A stretch of DNA of 64,000 nucleotides from Cochleicola gelatinilyticus (GCF_001637325.1 NZ_LRXL01000037.1:496001-560000), one strand, 5' to 3'. Numbered from the stretch's first letter, positions 50,275 to 58,704 are shown. The notes: generated by a model not told the origin, from the letters alone. Program-made: numbers and translations.

Positions 50275-50736
50275 TTATAGTTTTCCGAAGAGTTCCTCTA
50301 ATTTTTGTTTCCGGTAGTTAAATATTTCCTCAAGTTTTGGTTTAACAATAAATGGATGCACCAGTCGACCCAATAATCCCAATGGAACTTTATAATGAAT
50401 AATGTCTTCCATCTCCACACCGCCGTCGATTTCTTTAATAAAGTGTTTGTGATGCCAAAGAGCATAGGGACCAAAACGTTGTTCGTCGACAAAATACTCG
50501 TTGTCTTTTACGTGTGTAATTTCTGTGACCCATTTAGTTTTAATACCAAAAACAGGGGTTACAATGTATTGCAGTATCTGACCAGCATACATAGATCGAC
50601 TTGTGCTTTCTAGAATATGAAAACCCATATAATCTGGGGTAATAACTTTCAGATTTTTAGGATCGGAAAGAAACTCCCAAGCTTGGATTTTCGAAATAGG
50701 AAGACACTGTGTAGCGTTTAACGTATATATTTTCAT
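50275..50736 (-). CDS. SRPBCC-family (polyketide cyclase-like) protein
   Basis: A 153-residue protein with the START/SRPBCC fold: ATQCLPISKIQAWEFLSDPKNLKVITPDYMGFHIL, then IVTPVFGIKTKWVTEITHVKDNEYFVDEQRFGPYALWHHKHFIKEIDGGVEMEDIIHYKVPLGLLGRLVHPFIVKPKLEEIFNYRKQKLEE. This subgroup is usually described as cell-division-inhibitor-like or ligand-binding SRPBCC and repeatedly sits upstream of an SDR and phr. No ligand known. Gap to SDR is 3 bp. Upstream 26 bp away is a tiny basic ORF. Confidence 0.9.
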   Translation of the reverse strand: MKIYTLNATQCLPISKIQAWEFLSDPKNLKVITPDYMGFHILESTSRSMYAGQILQYIVTPVFGIKTKWVTEITHVKDNEYFVDEQRFGPYALWHHKHFIKEIDGGVEMEDIIHYKVPLGLLGRLVHPFIVKPKLEEIFNYRKQKLEELFGKL

Positions 50737-50762
50737 AAATGAGTTGCTCTGTCGATAGAAAT

Positions 50763-50870
50763 TTATCTTTTTAAAGACATTTTTCTATTCATTCGAAGCA
50801 ACCTGTTTAATTCGTAATTTATACGATTTCGTTTACTACGGCCAAATAATTTTTTAAAGAATGATACCAT
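50763..50870 (-). CDS. candidate 35-residue basic protein
   Basis: An ORF too short for standard calling: ATG at 50870, stop TAA at 50763, protein begins MVSFFKKLFGRSKRNRIN and ends MNRKMSLKR. It is strongly basic with an amphipathic start. It lies just before the SRPBCC-SDR-phr cluster (26-bp gap), so it could be the first gene of that operon. Similar small KKLFG-type proteins are common in flavobacteria, but I cannot confirm that this one is conserved. Confidence 0.4.
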   Translation of the reverse strand: MVSFFKKLFGRSKRNRINYELNRLLRMNRKMSLKR

Positions 50871-50899
50871 GATTTTATAGCTTTTCGTAAAGTTAAAAC

Positions 50900-50928
50900 T
50901 GTTTCATGAATTTGTTTCATGTTTAAAC
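50900..50928. promoter_or_regulatory. repeats upstream of the photolyase cluster
   Basis: TGTTTCATG occurs twice (50900-50908, 50913-50921) with 13-bp spacing, overlapping palindromes TTCATGAA (50903-50910) and GTTTAAAC (50921-50928). It lies between the divergent photolyase cluster and the gene at 51026, a plausible regulator site (light- or stress-responsive). Confidence 0.45.
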
Positions 50929-51025
50929 AAAAGATTAACAAAAATTTTAAAATTTAAAAAAGTGTCTTATAATTTCTAATTTAATATTATAATTGCTTTG
51001 TGTTCAACCCTTATAAACTATTCTA

Positions 51026-51544
51026 ATGAAGTATTTATTACCGCTTTTTTTATTTGTAACAATGACATCTTTTGGTCAAGATATAACGATATTATGGGAA
51101 GATTCAAAAGGAAAAGAGTATAAGGCATTGCTCGTATTAGAAAATCACGGTGGAATTGAAAATGATTTTCAAAAGAATGAAGGATTTGGTAGAATTGTTT
51201 TCGAGGAAAATAATAAAAAAAGAATAGTGCATCTGGATCTTAAATATAATCGATACATCGATAGAGTATATAAAATAACGGAGATAAGTACAGTAAACTC
51301 CTATTTTTTAGATACCAAAGAACCGTTTGAAATGTATACTTTTAAACGTAAAACGACCCCAGATAGCTCAGAATTTGATATGAAATCTTCTCAAGGAGTA
51401 ATCGACTATTCTGGGGTAGTGATTTTTACCACTGAAATGAGAAATACAATAAAAAAATTAGGAATGACCGAAGGTTTAGATGAACTGGGGGAGGAATATT
51501 TTGAAAAGGATGAAAAGCTTAAAAAAGCTTTTTTAACGTTTTAA
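51026..51544 (+). CDS. exported protein of unknown function
   Basis: A 172-residue product with signal peptide MKYLLPLFLFVTMTSFGQ. The mature chain begins DITILWEDSKGKEYKALLVLENHGG and is mixed alpha/beta (RIVHLDLKYNRYIDRVYKITEISTVNSYFLDTKEPFEMYTFKRK), ending with a helical, acidic segment (GLDELGEEYFEKDEKLKKAF). No family recognised. Separate 91-bp gap to the next orphan gene; might be an operon. Confidence 0.78.
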   Translation: MKYLLPLFLFVTMTSFGQDITILWEDSKGKEYKALLVLENHGGIENDFQKNEGFGRIVFEENNKKRIVHLDLKYNRYIDRVYKITEISTVNSYFLDTKEPFEMYTFKRKTTPDSSEFDMKSSQGVIDYSGVVIFTTEMRNTIKKLGMTEGLDELGEEYFEKDEKLKKAFLTF

Positions 51545-51634
51545 AGATTAATATGATTCGAAAGGGTATATCGCCCTATCTCCAGATTTATACATCATGT
51601 CACGGGGTAATAGAAGTTAATAATTTATAGGCAT

Positions 51635-52243
51635 ATGCTTTACATCAATTTTGAAATTGGTGACACCGCCAAATACAAAGATTTCGAAAAACTATATGCT
51701 TATATGGTCGAAATTAGGCAACCAGATTTTAAATTTGATGACACAGGACCTGAATTTGATTGGGATACTATACCTGAGGATGAAGTAGAGAATGCTCTGG
51801 AAGAATTAAATACATATTTGGACCAACAGGTAGAACCAGAGGTATATCGATGTAAAGAAAAATTACCAGAGTATGTAAGAGAATTTTTAAAACACTATTT
51901 ACAACATACTAGTGAGAGCCCGGAGTACATTAGCGATCGCGATGTGGTTTCCATATTTAATTATTTAGAATTTGATTTTGAGGTGGCAATGGAAAATCTT
52001 CTTACAACAGATGAGTATTCTGGTGTTGTTCAATTTTCTACGGGGAATTATCCGTTTGGCGGGTTAGAGCGTTTTATAGCTACAATGGCGGCGTATCAAA
52101 TAAAATCAATAAGCTGTTTTGATGGTTTTAATCACTGTGAATTACATTGGACTTCAGCGTATGATTTTGAATTTATTCCGAAATCTAAAAATACAAAGCG
52201 CACGTCAAAGGTTGCCAAAATAATTAAAAAGCTCTTCAAATAG
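51635..52243 (+). CDS. cytosolic protein of unknown function
   Basis: A 202-residue protein without signal peptide: MLYINFEIGDTAKYKDFEKLYAYMVEIRQ. The first half is acidic (FDDTGPEFDWDTIPEDEVENALEELNTYLDQ), the second half beta-rich (VVQFSTGNYPFGGLERFIATMAAYQIKSISCFDGFNHCELHWTSAYDFEFIP) with a basic C-terminus (KRTSKVAKIIKKLF). No domain recognised. The GNYPFGGLERF segment suggests a small alpha/beta fold. Transcribed toward DUF2911. Confidence 0.7.
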   Translation: MLYINFEIGDTAKYKDFEKLYAYMVEIRQPDFKFDDTGPEFDWDTIPEDEVENALEELNTYLDQQVEPEVYRCKEKLPEYVREFLKHYLQHTSESPEYISDRDVVSIFNYLEFDFEVAMENLLTTDEYSGVVQFSTGNYPFGGLERFIATMAAYQIKSISCFDGFNHCELHWTSAYDFEFIPKSKNTKRTSKVAKIIKKLFK

Positions 52244-52413
52244 AATTCTTCTTTTTAATAGGTTAACTACTTATCTAAGTAGGCTTTACAATTTCTTAAA
52301 AATCATGTAAATACTATATTACCCATCTTTATTTTTAAGGTTTTGTTAACGTATTAAAAACAACCAAATCGTACCTTCGTAAGAATATCAAAAAATCAAT
52401 AAAAACGAAACCA

Positions 52414-53259
52414 ATGAAAAAAATTATTCTATCTACTCTTTTGGTTGTCATGAGTTTAAGTGTAACAGCACAAATTGAAACTCCGGCACCAAGTCCGTTC
52501 CAAAAAATTGAGCAAAAAGTAGGATTGACCGATGTTACCCTCGAATATTCACGTCCTTCAATGAAAGGGAGAACCATCTTTGGTGGCCTTGTACCATACA
52601 ATAAATTATGGCGCACAGGAGCCAACGCAAATACCAAGATCACTTTTAGTGATGATGTAATGATTGGTGGAAAAGAAGTTAAAGCTGGATCTTATGGAAT
52701 TTTTACCAAACCTACAGCATCGAGTTGGGAAGTGATCTTCTACGGAGACGCACCAATTTCAGGAATGCCCGAAAACTGGGATGATAGCAAAGTAGCGGCA
52801 AGTGTTACTGCCGAAGTTTATCCATTACCAATTAATATTGAAACGTTTACTATGAGTTTCGATGATTTAACGCTTGATTCAACAATGCTCGGATTTATGT
52901 GGGAAAAGGTCTATGTTGCTGTCCCGATTAAAACGATGACAGATAAACAGGTTTCTGCGTCTATCGATCGTGTGATGAACGGACCAGGAGCTAACGATTA
53001 TTACAGTGCTGCTGTATATTACTTATCTGCTGACAAGGATATAAATAAAGCGAAGCAGTGGATCGATAAGTCGATCGAAATGAATGACAAGCCTGCTTTT
53101 TGGCAACTGCGTCAGAAGTCTTTAATCTACGCTAAGTCGGGCGATAAAAAAGGAGCGATAAAAGCTGCAAAAGAATCTATGGCATTGGCAAAAGAAGCTG
53201 GTAATAAAGATTACGTAGCTTTAAACGAAAAATCATTAAAAGAATGGGGAGCGATGTAA
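52414..53259 (+). CDS. DUF2911 family exported protein with TPR-like tail
   Basis: A 281-residue exported protein. Signal MKKIILSTLLVVMSLSVTAQ, then the DUF2911 domain (about 30-170): QKVGLTDVTLEYSRPSMKGRTIFGGLVPYNKLWRTGANANTKITFSDDVMIGGKEVKAGSYGIFTKP, typical of the family, and FTMSFDDLT. The last 90 residues are helical, TPR-like (GPGANDYYSAAVYYLSADKDINKAKQWIDKSIEMND, KSGDKKGAIKAAKESMALAKEAG). DUF2911 proteins are common in Bacteroidota; function unknown. Followed by a bidirectional terminator. Confidence 0.93.
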   Translation: MKKIILSTLLVVMSLSVTAQIETPAPSPFQKIEQKVGLTDVTLEYSRPSMKGRTIFGGLVPYNKLWRTGANANTKITFSDDVMIGGKEVKAGSYGIFTKPTASSWEVIFYGDAPISGMPENWDDSKVAASVTAEVYPLPINIETFTMSFDDLTLDSTMLGFMWEKVYVAVPIKTMTDKQVSASIDRVMNGPGANDYYSAAVYYLSADKDINKAKQWIDKSIEMNDKPAFWQLRQKSLIYAKSGDKKGAIKAAKESMALAKEAGNKDYVALNEKSLKEWGAM

Positions 53260-53278
53260 GCCTTCCATCTTAAAAAAT

Positions 53279-53317
53279 AAAAAACCTTTTTCATTTAAGA
53301 ATGAAAGAGGTTTTTTT
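53279..53317. terminator. bidirectional terminator, DUF2911 / two-domain protein
   Basis: AAAACCT-TTTCATT / AATGAAAG-AGGTTTT stem with loop TAAG and T/A runs. Confidence 0.85.
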
Positions 53318-53331
53318 ATGAAATAAAATCA

Positions 53332-54315
53332 TTACATCCTTGAAAGGTTTTTCAATTCATTTGTTAATACTCTTTCAAGATCTTTAATTCGTTTGTAGGG
53401 CAAACAGCGTTGTCCGCGTGTGTCGAATTTTAGCTCATTAGAATCGTTGATAATTAAAACGGTTTTTTTTCCTTTGCCCCACGCATAACCAACTTCAAGA
53501 TAAACATTAGGATTTGCAAGACTGAGATCTGCTATTACAAGCTCCGCCGACTCAATGCGTTGCAATACCCAAGACATAATATCTCCTGTAAAACTCTCTA
53601 GATCTGCGCGCTCACACAAATATCCTGCATTATTTACAGCTCCTTGAATACCATAATGAAAAATGTCGTCAAAATCTTCAGCAAATGGCATAGCTACAAA
53701 AACTCTTTTTTTCTCTTCAGAAATTTTACCTGTGGATTCCATTAAGGAGGCAACTGCTTTTCTAGTGTCTATTTTTCTTGAGTTTGGTTTGGGTATCAAC
53801 CCATCGGAAAATATACGGTACAAATTCTCTCGAAGTCTTCCAGAGCGAGATAATGAAAGTTCAGAAAAGATAATTTCTTCAAGTGACTCGGGGTACAAAT
53901 TATTTTCAATTGCCTCGGTGATTCCAGCCAGTTGCGATTTAAATGATTCTACCTCGTCTAAACCATACCCGGGACCATGTATGGTTAGCAATAAGGTTTT
54001 TGCAGCATTGTTGCTTTCTTTTGCTGCGGACATCATTTGAGTGCCAAACGCTCTAATTTCTTTATAGTTTAACTCTTGTAGAGGAGGGGTTCCGATAAAT
54101 AAAAGGTGAGGCGCCGCCACAACTTCATGACTTTCCATAAAATGAAAATTTCCTAAAACCGGCAGATCTTTTGAAATATGTAGTCCTTTTGCTTCTAAAG
54201 CTTCAATTACATGGTGATCCAGCCCATGTGCTTGTGTCGCATATTTCATTCCTAAAATGTCTGCGTTTACAGTAAAGGCATCCTTATTTACGATACTCAC
54301 TTTTATTCCTTCCAT
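53332..54315 (-). CDS. two-domain protein: macro-like N-half, nucleoside deoxyribosyltransferase-like C-half
   Basis: A 327-residue cytosolic protein. Residues about 203-325 match the nucleoside-2-deoxyribosyltransferase-like fold: RVFVAMPFAEDFDDIFHYGIQGAVNNAGYLCERADLESFTGDIMSWVLQRIESAELVIADLSLANPNVYLEVGYAWGKGKKTVLI. Glu274 in YLEVGYA takes the place of the family nucleophile, with Asp263 and Asn268/270 nearby. Residues about 5-140 form an alpha/beta domain resembling macro or M17-aminopeptidase N-domains (NADILGMKYATQ, LLTIHGPGYGLDEVESFKSQLAGI). Such a pairing could sense or cut a nucleotide such as NAD or ADP-ribose. Monocistronic, no defence partner visible. Function is inference. Confidence 0.75.
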   Translation of the reverse strand: MEGIKVSIVNKDAFTVNADILGMKYATQAHGLDHHVIEALEAKGLHISKDLPVLGNFHFMESHEVVAAPHLLFIGTPPLQELNYKEIRAFGTQMMSAAKESNNAAKTLLLTIHGPGYGLDEVESFKSQLAGITEAIENNLYPESLEEIIFSELSLSRSGRLRENLYRIFSDGLIPKPNSRKIDTRKAVASLMESTGKISEEKKRVFVAMPFAEDFDDIFHYGIQGAVNNAGYLCERADLESFTGDIMSWVLQRIESAELVIADLSLANPNVYLEVGYAWGKGKKTVLIINDSNELKFDTRGQRCLPYKRIKDLERVLTNELKNLSRM

Positions 54316-54408
54316 AGTACTCCTTTAAAACTAACTTAAAGATACTAAATTAGTTAAGAAATAAAATTAAGGGTTGTAAATGGTATGGTTTTTCTTATGA
54401 CTTGTATC

Positions 54409-56106
54409 TTAATTAAATTTGGGCTCTGTCTTTTTGGTTGTAGGAAGTACAAATTGTAGCAAGATTGCAATCCCCATTACTAAGGCACAACCTACAACGT
54501 TTAACCACAAGAAAGGCATTAAATCGATCCACCAAATGTAAATTACGATGACTTGCGTAATAAGAGCAGCTATAAATACCGCGCGACTTTTTACATACTT
54601 TATAAAAAAGGCAAGTAGAAATATCCCGAGAACATTTCCGTAGAAAATCGATCCAATAATATTTACCAGTTGAATAAGGTTGTCGAAAAGATTCGCCACA
54701 CAGGCAACCCCAATAGCAATAATTCCCCAGAGCATTGTAAACCATCGAGAGGCAGTTACATATTGTTTGTCGGTTCTTCCGGGCACATTTCTTTTATAAA
54801 GGTCGATTGCTGTTGTAGAACCTAAGGCATTTAATTCTGATGCCGTAGAAGACATCGCAGCACTCAAAATCATGGCGAGTAAAAGCCCAATAATACCCAC
54901 AGGTAAATTATTTAGAATAAAATGAATAAATACATAATCCTTGTCGTTAACCTCTGCATTAGGATTGGCTTTTAAAATAAGTTCTTTCGACTGTTCTCTT
55001 AATTTTTCTTCGGAAGCGTTTAAAGCAGCGATCTCATTTTTAAGTACTGTTTCTTCTGAAGGATCTTCAAGTTTTGCATACGCAATCTGTTTTACCGAAA
55101 TTTGTTTTTCAAGACCCCTTTTCGCAGTTTCTAAGGCTTCGTATTCCTGAGCATATTCTGAAGTCATAACATCTTTCACTGCAGCAGGATTAAAATGAAG
55201 CGGTGAACTATTAAATTGATAAAAAACAAAAACCATAACACCCACTAAAAGAATAAAGAATTGCATGGGTACTTTAAGCATTCCGTTCATGATTAATCCC
55301 ATCTGACTTTCCTTTAAAGATTTTCCAGAGAGGTATCGTTGAACTTGACTTTGATCGGTTCCAAAATAGGAGAGGGCTAGGAAACTTCCACCAATAAGTC
55401 CGCTCCAAAAAGTGTATCTGTTATCGAAATCGAATGAGAAATCGATGATATCCATTTTACCATTGGCACCAGCAATATCGAGTGCTTTAGAAAACGAAAT
55501 ATCTAGCGGAAGGTAATTTAGAATAATTAAAAAAGCTAAGAACATTCCGGCAAAGATTACAGCCATTTGTTGCTTTTGTGTTACACTAACGGCTTTGGTT
55601 CCGCCGCTAACGGTATAAATAATAACCAGCACTCCAATGATGATATTTAAGTAGAATAAATTCCATCCTAATACTGCCGATAAAATGATAGAGGGTGCAA
55701 ATATGGTGATCCCTGCCGCAAGTCCCCGCTGAATTAAAAAAAGAATGGCTGTAAGAGTTCTTGTTTTTAAATCGAATCTGCCTTCGAGATATTCGTATGC
55801 AGTAAATACTTTTAGTTTATGGTAAATCGGAATAAATACCAAACATATAATTACCATCGCGATGGGGAGTCCGAAATAGAATTGTACAAAGCCCATTCCG
55901 TCGTGAAATGCTTGTCCTGGCGTTGATAAAAAAGTAATTGCGCTCGCCTGAGTTGCCATAACGCTTAGTCCAATAGTCCACCAACGGGCATCGTTTCCTC
56001 CTTTTAAATAATCGGTAACATTTTTATTTCCACGTGATTTATACAATCCGTATAGTACGATGAACACAAGAGTCCCAATGAGAATGATCCAATCTATCTG
56101 TTGCAT
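54409..56106 (-). CDS. sodium:solute symporter (SSS family)
   Basis: A 565-residue transporter with about 13 hydrophobic segments. SSS motifs: VTDYLKGGNDARWWTIGLSVMATQASAITFLSTPGQAFHDGMGFVQFYFGLPIAM, GGTKAVSVTQKQQMAVIFAG, SYFGTDQSQVQRYLSGKSLKESQMGLIMNG, SAAMSSTASELNALGSTTAIDLYKR. Between segments 8 and 9 an insertion of about 100 residues contains a predicted coiled coil (EALETAKRGLEKQISVKQIAYAKLE, LKNEIAALNASEEKLREQSKEL), which is not usual. It likely imports a sugar or amino acid with sodium; the substrate may derive from PIG-L action. Cotranscribed with a tiny membrane protein and PIG-L. Confidence 0.93.
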   Translation of the reverse strand: MQQIDWIILIGTLVFIVLYGLYKSRGNKNVTDYLKGGNDARWWTIGLSVMATQASAITFLSTPGQAFHDGMGFVQFYFGLPIAMVIICLVFIPIYHKLKVFTAYEYLEGRFDLKTRTLTAILFLIQRGLAAGITIFAPSIILSAVLGWNLFYLNIIIGVLVIIYTVSGGTKAVSVTQKQQMAVIFAGMFLAFLIILNYLPLDISFSKALDIAGANGKMDIIDFSFDFDNRYTFWSGLIGGSFLALSYFGTDQSQVQRYLSGKSLKESQMGLIMNGMLKVPMQFFILLVGVMVFVFYQFNSSPLHFNPAAVKDVMTSEYAQEYEALETAKRGLEKQISVKQIAYAKLEDPSEETVLKNEIAALNASEEKLREQSKELILKANPNAEVNDKDYVFIHFILNNLPVGIIGLLLAMILSAAMSSTASELNALGSTTAIDLYKRNVPGRTDKQYVTASRWFTMLWGIIAIGVACVANLFDNLIQLVNIIGSIFYGNVLGIFLLAFFIKYVKSRAVFIAALITQVIVIYIWWIDLMPFLWLNVVGCALVMGIAILLQFVLPTTKKTEPKFN

Positions 56107-56107
56107 A

Positions 56108-56218
56108 TTAGGAGTAGCTTTGCATTAACAAATAAAATAGATAAATATACACGGCGTTGAGTAGCAATACCAATGTAAATTTCCATTTCCAAACAAATTT
56201 ATCTCTGGGTGTTTCCAT
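56108..56218 (-). CDS. 36-residue membrane protein between PIG-L and SSS genes
   Basis: Too short for usual ORF calling. ATG at 56218 overlaps the PIG-L stop by one base; stop at 56108, one base before the symporter ATG. Sequence METPRDKFVWKWKFTLVL then LLNAVYIYLFYLLMQSYS: a charged cytoplasmic stretch followed by one transmembrane helix. Position and perfect packing between two real genes argue for a real gene, similar to the small subunit partners that accompany some SSS carriers (e.g. DUF485, DUF997 types), although its sequence is not one of those. Confidence 0.7.
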   Translation of the reverse strand: METPRDKFVWKWKFTLVLLLNAVYIYLFYLLMQSYS

Positions 56219-58704
56219 TAGTCTTCGATCGATAAAAGATTGGCAAATAAACGATAGGCTCCAGGAACTCCAGCGGGCAATTCTCTAAAGAAACTCAAGC
56301 CTGTATAAATGTAATGACCCTTTCCATATTTTGCTACAAGTAGTGATCCATCAGATTGCGGGTAACCTTTATCATGCATGCCTAAAATAGGTGTAAAAGC
56401 TTTGTCCCATTCGTTCGGGAAATAAAGTCCTCGTTCTTGTACCCACCCTTTAAAGTCGTTTTGAGTAATTTTGTTGGGGCTATTTAAAACAGGATGATTT
56501 GGTGCCAGTAATCGCACTTCGCTTGCTTCATCAGTCACGCGGTCGCGCGAAAGTTTTAAAGGGTAAGGCGCAAAATCTTCAGTAACTAAGCGATGGCTGG
56601 TATTGTATTGAAGCAATAGTGTACCACCATTTTTTACATAATTGTTTAAGATTTCTTGTTTAAAAGTTAGTTCGGGCACAGTGTTATATGCTCTAATCCC
56701 TACAACGATAGCATCGAATTTTTTTAGCGTCGCTTCAGATATTATAGAAGGAGCAATGGTAGTAACAGTATATCCAATTTGCTGAAGACTTTCAGGAATG
56801 GCATCACCAGCACCTTCAATATAACCAATTTGTTGTCCCTTTTTCTCAATGTTTAACCGTACCACTTTTGCTTCCGAAGGTAATAATACACTTTGATACG
56901 GCAGATGGTCGTAATCTATCGTGACCAATTCTTTATCGTAAAAAGCATCACCAACTCGAACTACCGGGCGAATAATACCCTCGCTCTGATCTTTAGGAGG
57001 TTGCACCTTAAAAAACACGGTTTGTGTTTCTCCTTGATTGGTTAATTTGAAGGTATGCTCTGCAGGAGTTACCGTCCATCCCGAAGGAGCTTGAAGGGTT
57101 ACGGTTCCATTCATAGCGTCTTTACCAGAACGAACTTTAACAGGAATATTCTTGGCATCACCGGTCGCAAAAATTAAAACTTTTTCTTCGATTGACGTAG
57201 TCATGGCAGGAAGGATCTCCAGCGGTTTGTAAACCTCACCATCAACCGGATCATTAAATTTAAAAATAACTTCCTTCTTAATAGGGAGTGTCACATTATT
57301 TGCTTCTAGTTCGAACACAACGGTTTCTGAAGAAGGTGTTTCAGGGAGTCCAATAAGGTTTTTAGGAGCGGAATACATTCCCAATGTCCCTTTCTCATTC
57401 AGCCAATATGGAGTAGAAGTCGCCCTGTTCTCTGAAGTGATGGTTGCATTAAACTCTTTCTTTTCGTTGGGAGCAAGGGACTCATTTGGTGTAACAAGAA
57501 TTTTTCCAGATACACTTTTAATGGTTCGTAAGGTTATCGGAGTAGTTCCACGGTTAATTGCCTCGAATGTTACTTTATAGGTTCCTTTGGGGTTGATTGT
57601 ATTTGTTTCTGAAACTGCTTCGAGAAAGATTCCACCGCAATCTAAAATAAGTTGCTGCAGTTGTTTTAATTTAATGGAACGCCAATGGCTCTCTTCTGAA
57701 GCATCTAATAATTGATACGCCTTTACTAACTCTGGAAGCATTTGTGACGGATCTTTAAAATTAAAATTTAACTCTAAAGGTTTTAAAATGGTTTCGATAG
57801 CGTCACCATTGTCAATACGTTTCCAACTGGTATCAATACCTTCAAATAAATCATTATTCTCTGGAAAATCGCCTTTCAGAAATTCCAAAAATTCGGTATC
57901 TGATCCTCTAGAACCTGTGCTTCCGAAGCCTTGAGATTTGTGCATGCTACGACTTAATGAAGCTATTTCTCCATTAGATAGTCCTAGTGAGGCATAATAG
58001 TTTCCGGTTTCAACTTCGACAAGTTTTGATTTATCGGCAGCTTCAAATTTTTCTTTGCTTCCGTAGAACCACCAAGAGGTATTAAAGAATAATCTTTTTG
58101 GTTGCCAAGTTCCAAATTCGTTTGCTGTTTCAGGATATTTTGAAGTATCTCCTACAAGATCGAATGCCTCTACACTTAGCATAGCAGATGAAGTGTGATG
58201 CCCGTGTGTACTTCCAGGGCTTCTATGGTCAAACCGATTTACAATCACATCTGGTTTAAATTTACGGATGGCGCGAACTACATCGCTGAGTACTTCTTCT
58301 TTATTCCAGATCGCTAAAGTCTCGTCTGGGTGTTTTGAATAGCCAAAATCGTTGGCGCGGGTAAATAATTGCTGTCCGCCATCGGTACGACGTGCGGCAA
58401 GTAATTCTTGTGTACGAATAACTCCCAATAATTCTCTAATTTCTGGACCTACTAAATTTTGTCCTCCATCACCTCGGGTAAGCGAAAGGTATGCGGTACG
58501 TGCATGCACATCGTTCGCGAGATAGGAGATGAGTCGTGTGTTTTCATCATCTGGATGTGCTGCGATATAGAGTGCAGATCCAAGAAAATTGAGCGCCTGT
58601 AAATTATGATAAATTTCGGAAGCTGACGGTTTTTGGGGTTGTTGGGCTAGAAGGGTAAGCGAACAAAAGCAAATAGCAATGATCGAAGAAAAGAATGTGC
58701 GCAT
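56218..58704 (-). CDS. secreted PIG-L family deacetylase with C-terminal amidotransferase-like domain
   Basis: An 828-residue exported protein (signal MRTFFSSIIAICFCSLTLLAQ). Residues about 35-260: PIG-L/LmbE deacetylase with YIAAHPDDENTRLISYL (zinc-binding AHPDDE), LTRGDGGQN, ELLAARRTDGG and GSTHGHHTSSAMLSVEAF (second metal site). Middle part beta-rich Ig-like (about 400-610). Residues about 640-828: a ThuA-like/glutamine-amidotransferase-fold domain (FDAIVVGIRAYNTVPELTFKQEIL, GGTLLLQYNTSH, GKGHYIYTGLSFFRELPAGVPGAYRLFANLL). Expected to N-deacetylate an amino-sugar or related extracellular substrate. Operon with a tiny membrane protein and a symporter. Confidence 0.92.
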   Translation of the reverse strand: MRTFFSSIIAICFCSLTLLAQQPQKPSASEIYHNLQALNFLGSALYIAAHPDDENTRLISYLANDVHARTAYLSLTRGDGGQNLVGPEIRELLGVIRTQELLAARRTDGGQQLFTRANDFGYSKHPDETLAIWNKEEVLSDVVRAIRKFKPDVIVNRFDHRSPGSTHGHHTSSAMLSVEAFDLVGDTSKYPETANEFGTWQPKRLFFNTSWWFYGSKEKFEAADKSKLVEVETGNYYASLGLSNGEIASLSRSMHKSQGFGSTGSRGSDTEFLEFLKGDFPENNDLFEGIDTSWKRIDNGDAIETILKPLELNFNFKDPSQMLPELVKAYQLLDASEESHWRSIKLKQLQQLILDCGGIFLEAVSETNTINPKGTYKVTFEAINRGTTPITLRTIKSVSGKILVTPNESLAPNEKKEFNATITSENRATSTPYWLNEKGTLGMYSAPKNLIGLPETPSSETVVFELEANNVTLPIKKEVIFKFNDPVDGEVYKPLEILPAMTTSIEEKVLIFATGDAKNIPVKVRSGKDAMNGTVTLQAPSGWTVTPAEHTFKLTNQGETQTVFFKVQPPKDQSEGIIRPVVRVGDAFYDKELVTIDYDHLPYQSVLLPSEAKVVRLNIEKKGQQIGYIEGAGDAIPESLQQIGYTVTTIAPSIISEATLKKFDAIVVGIRAYNTVPELTFKQEILNNYVKNGGTLLLQYNTSHRLVTEDFAPYPLKLSRDRVTDEASEVRLLAPNHPVLNSPNKITQNDFKGWVQERGLYFPNEWDKAFTPILGMHDKGYPQSDGSLLVAKYGKGHYIYTGLSFFRELPAGVPGAYRLFANLLSIED

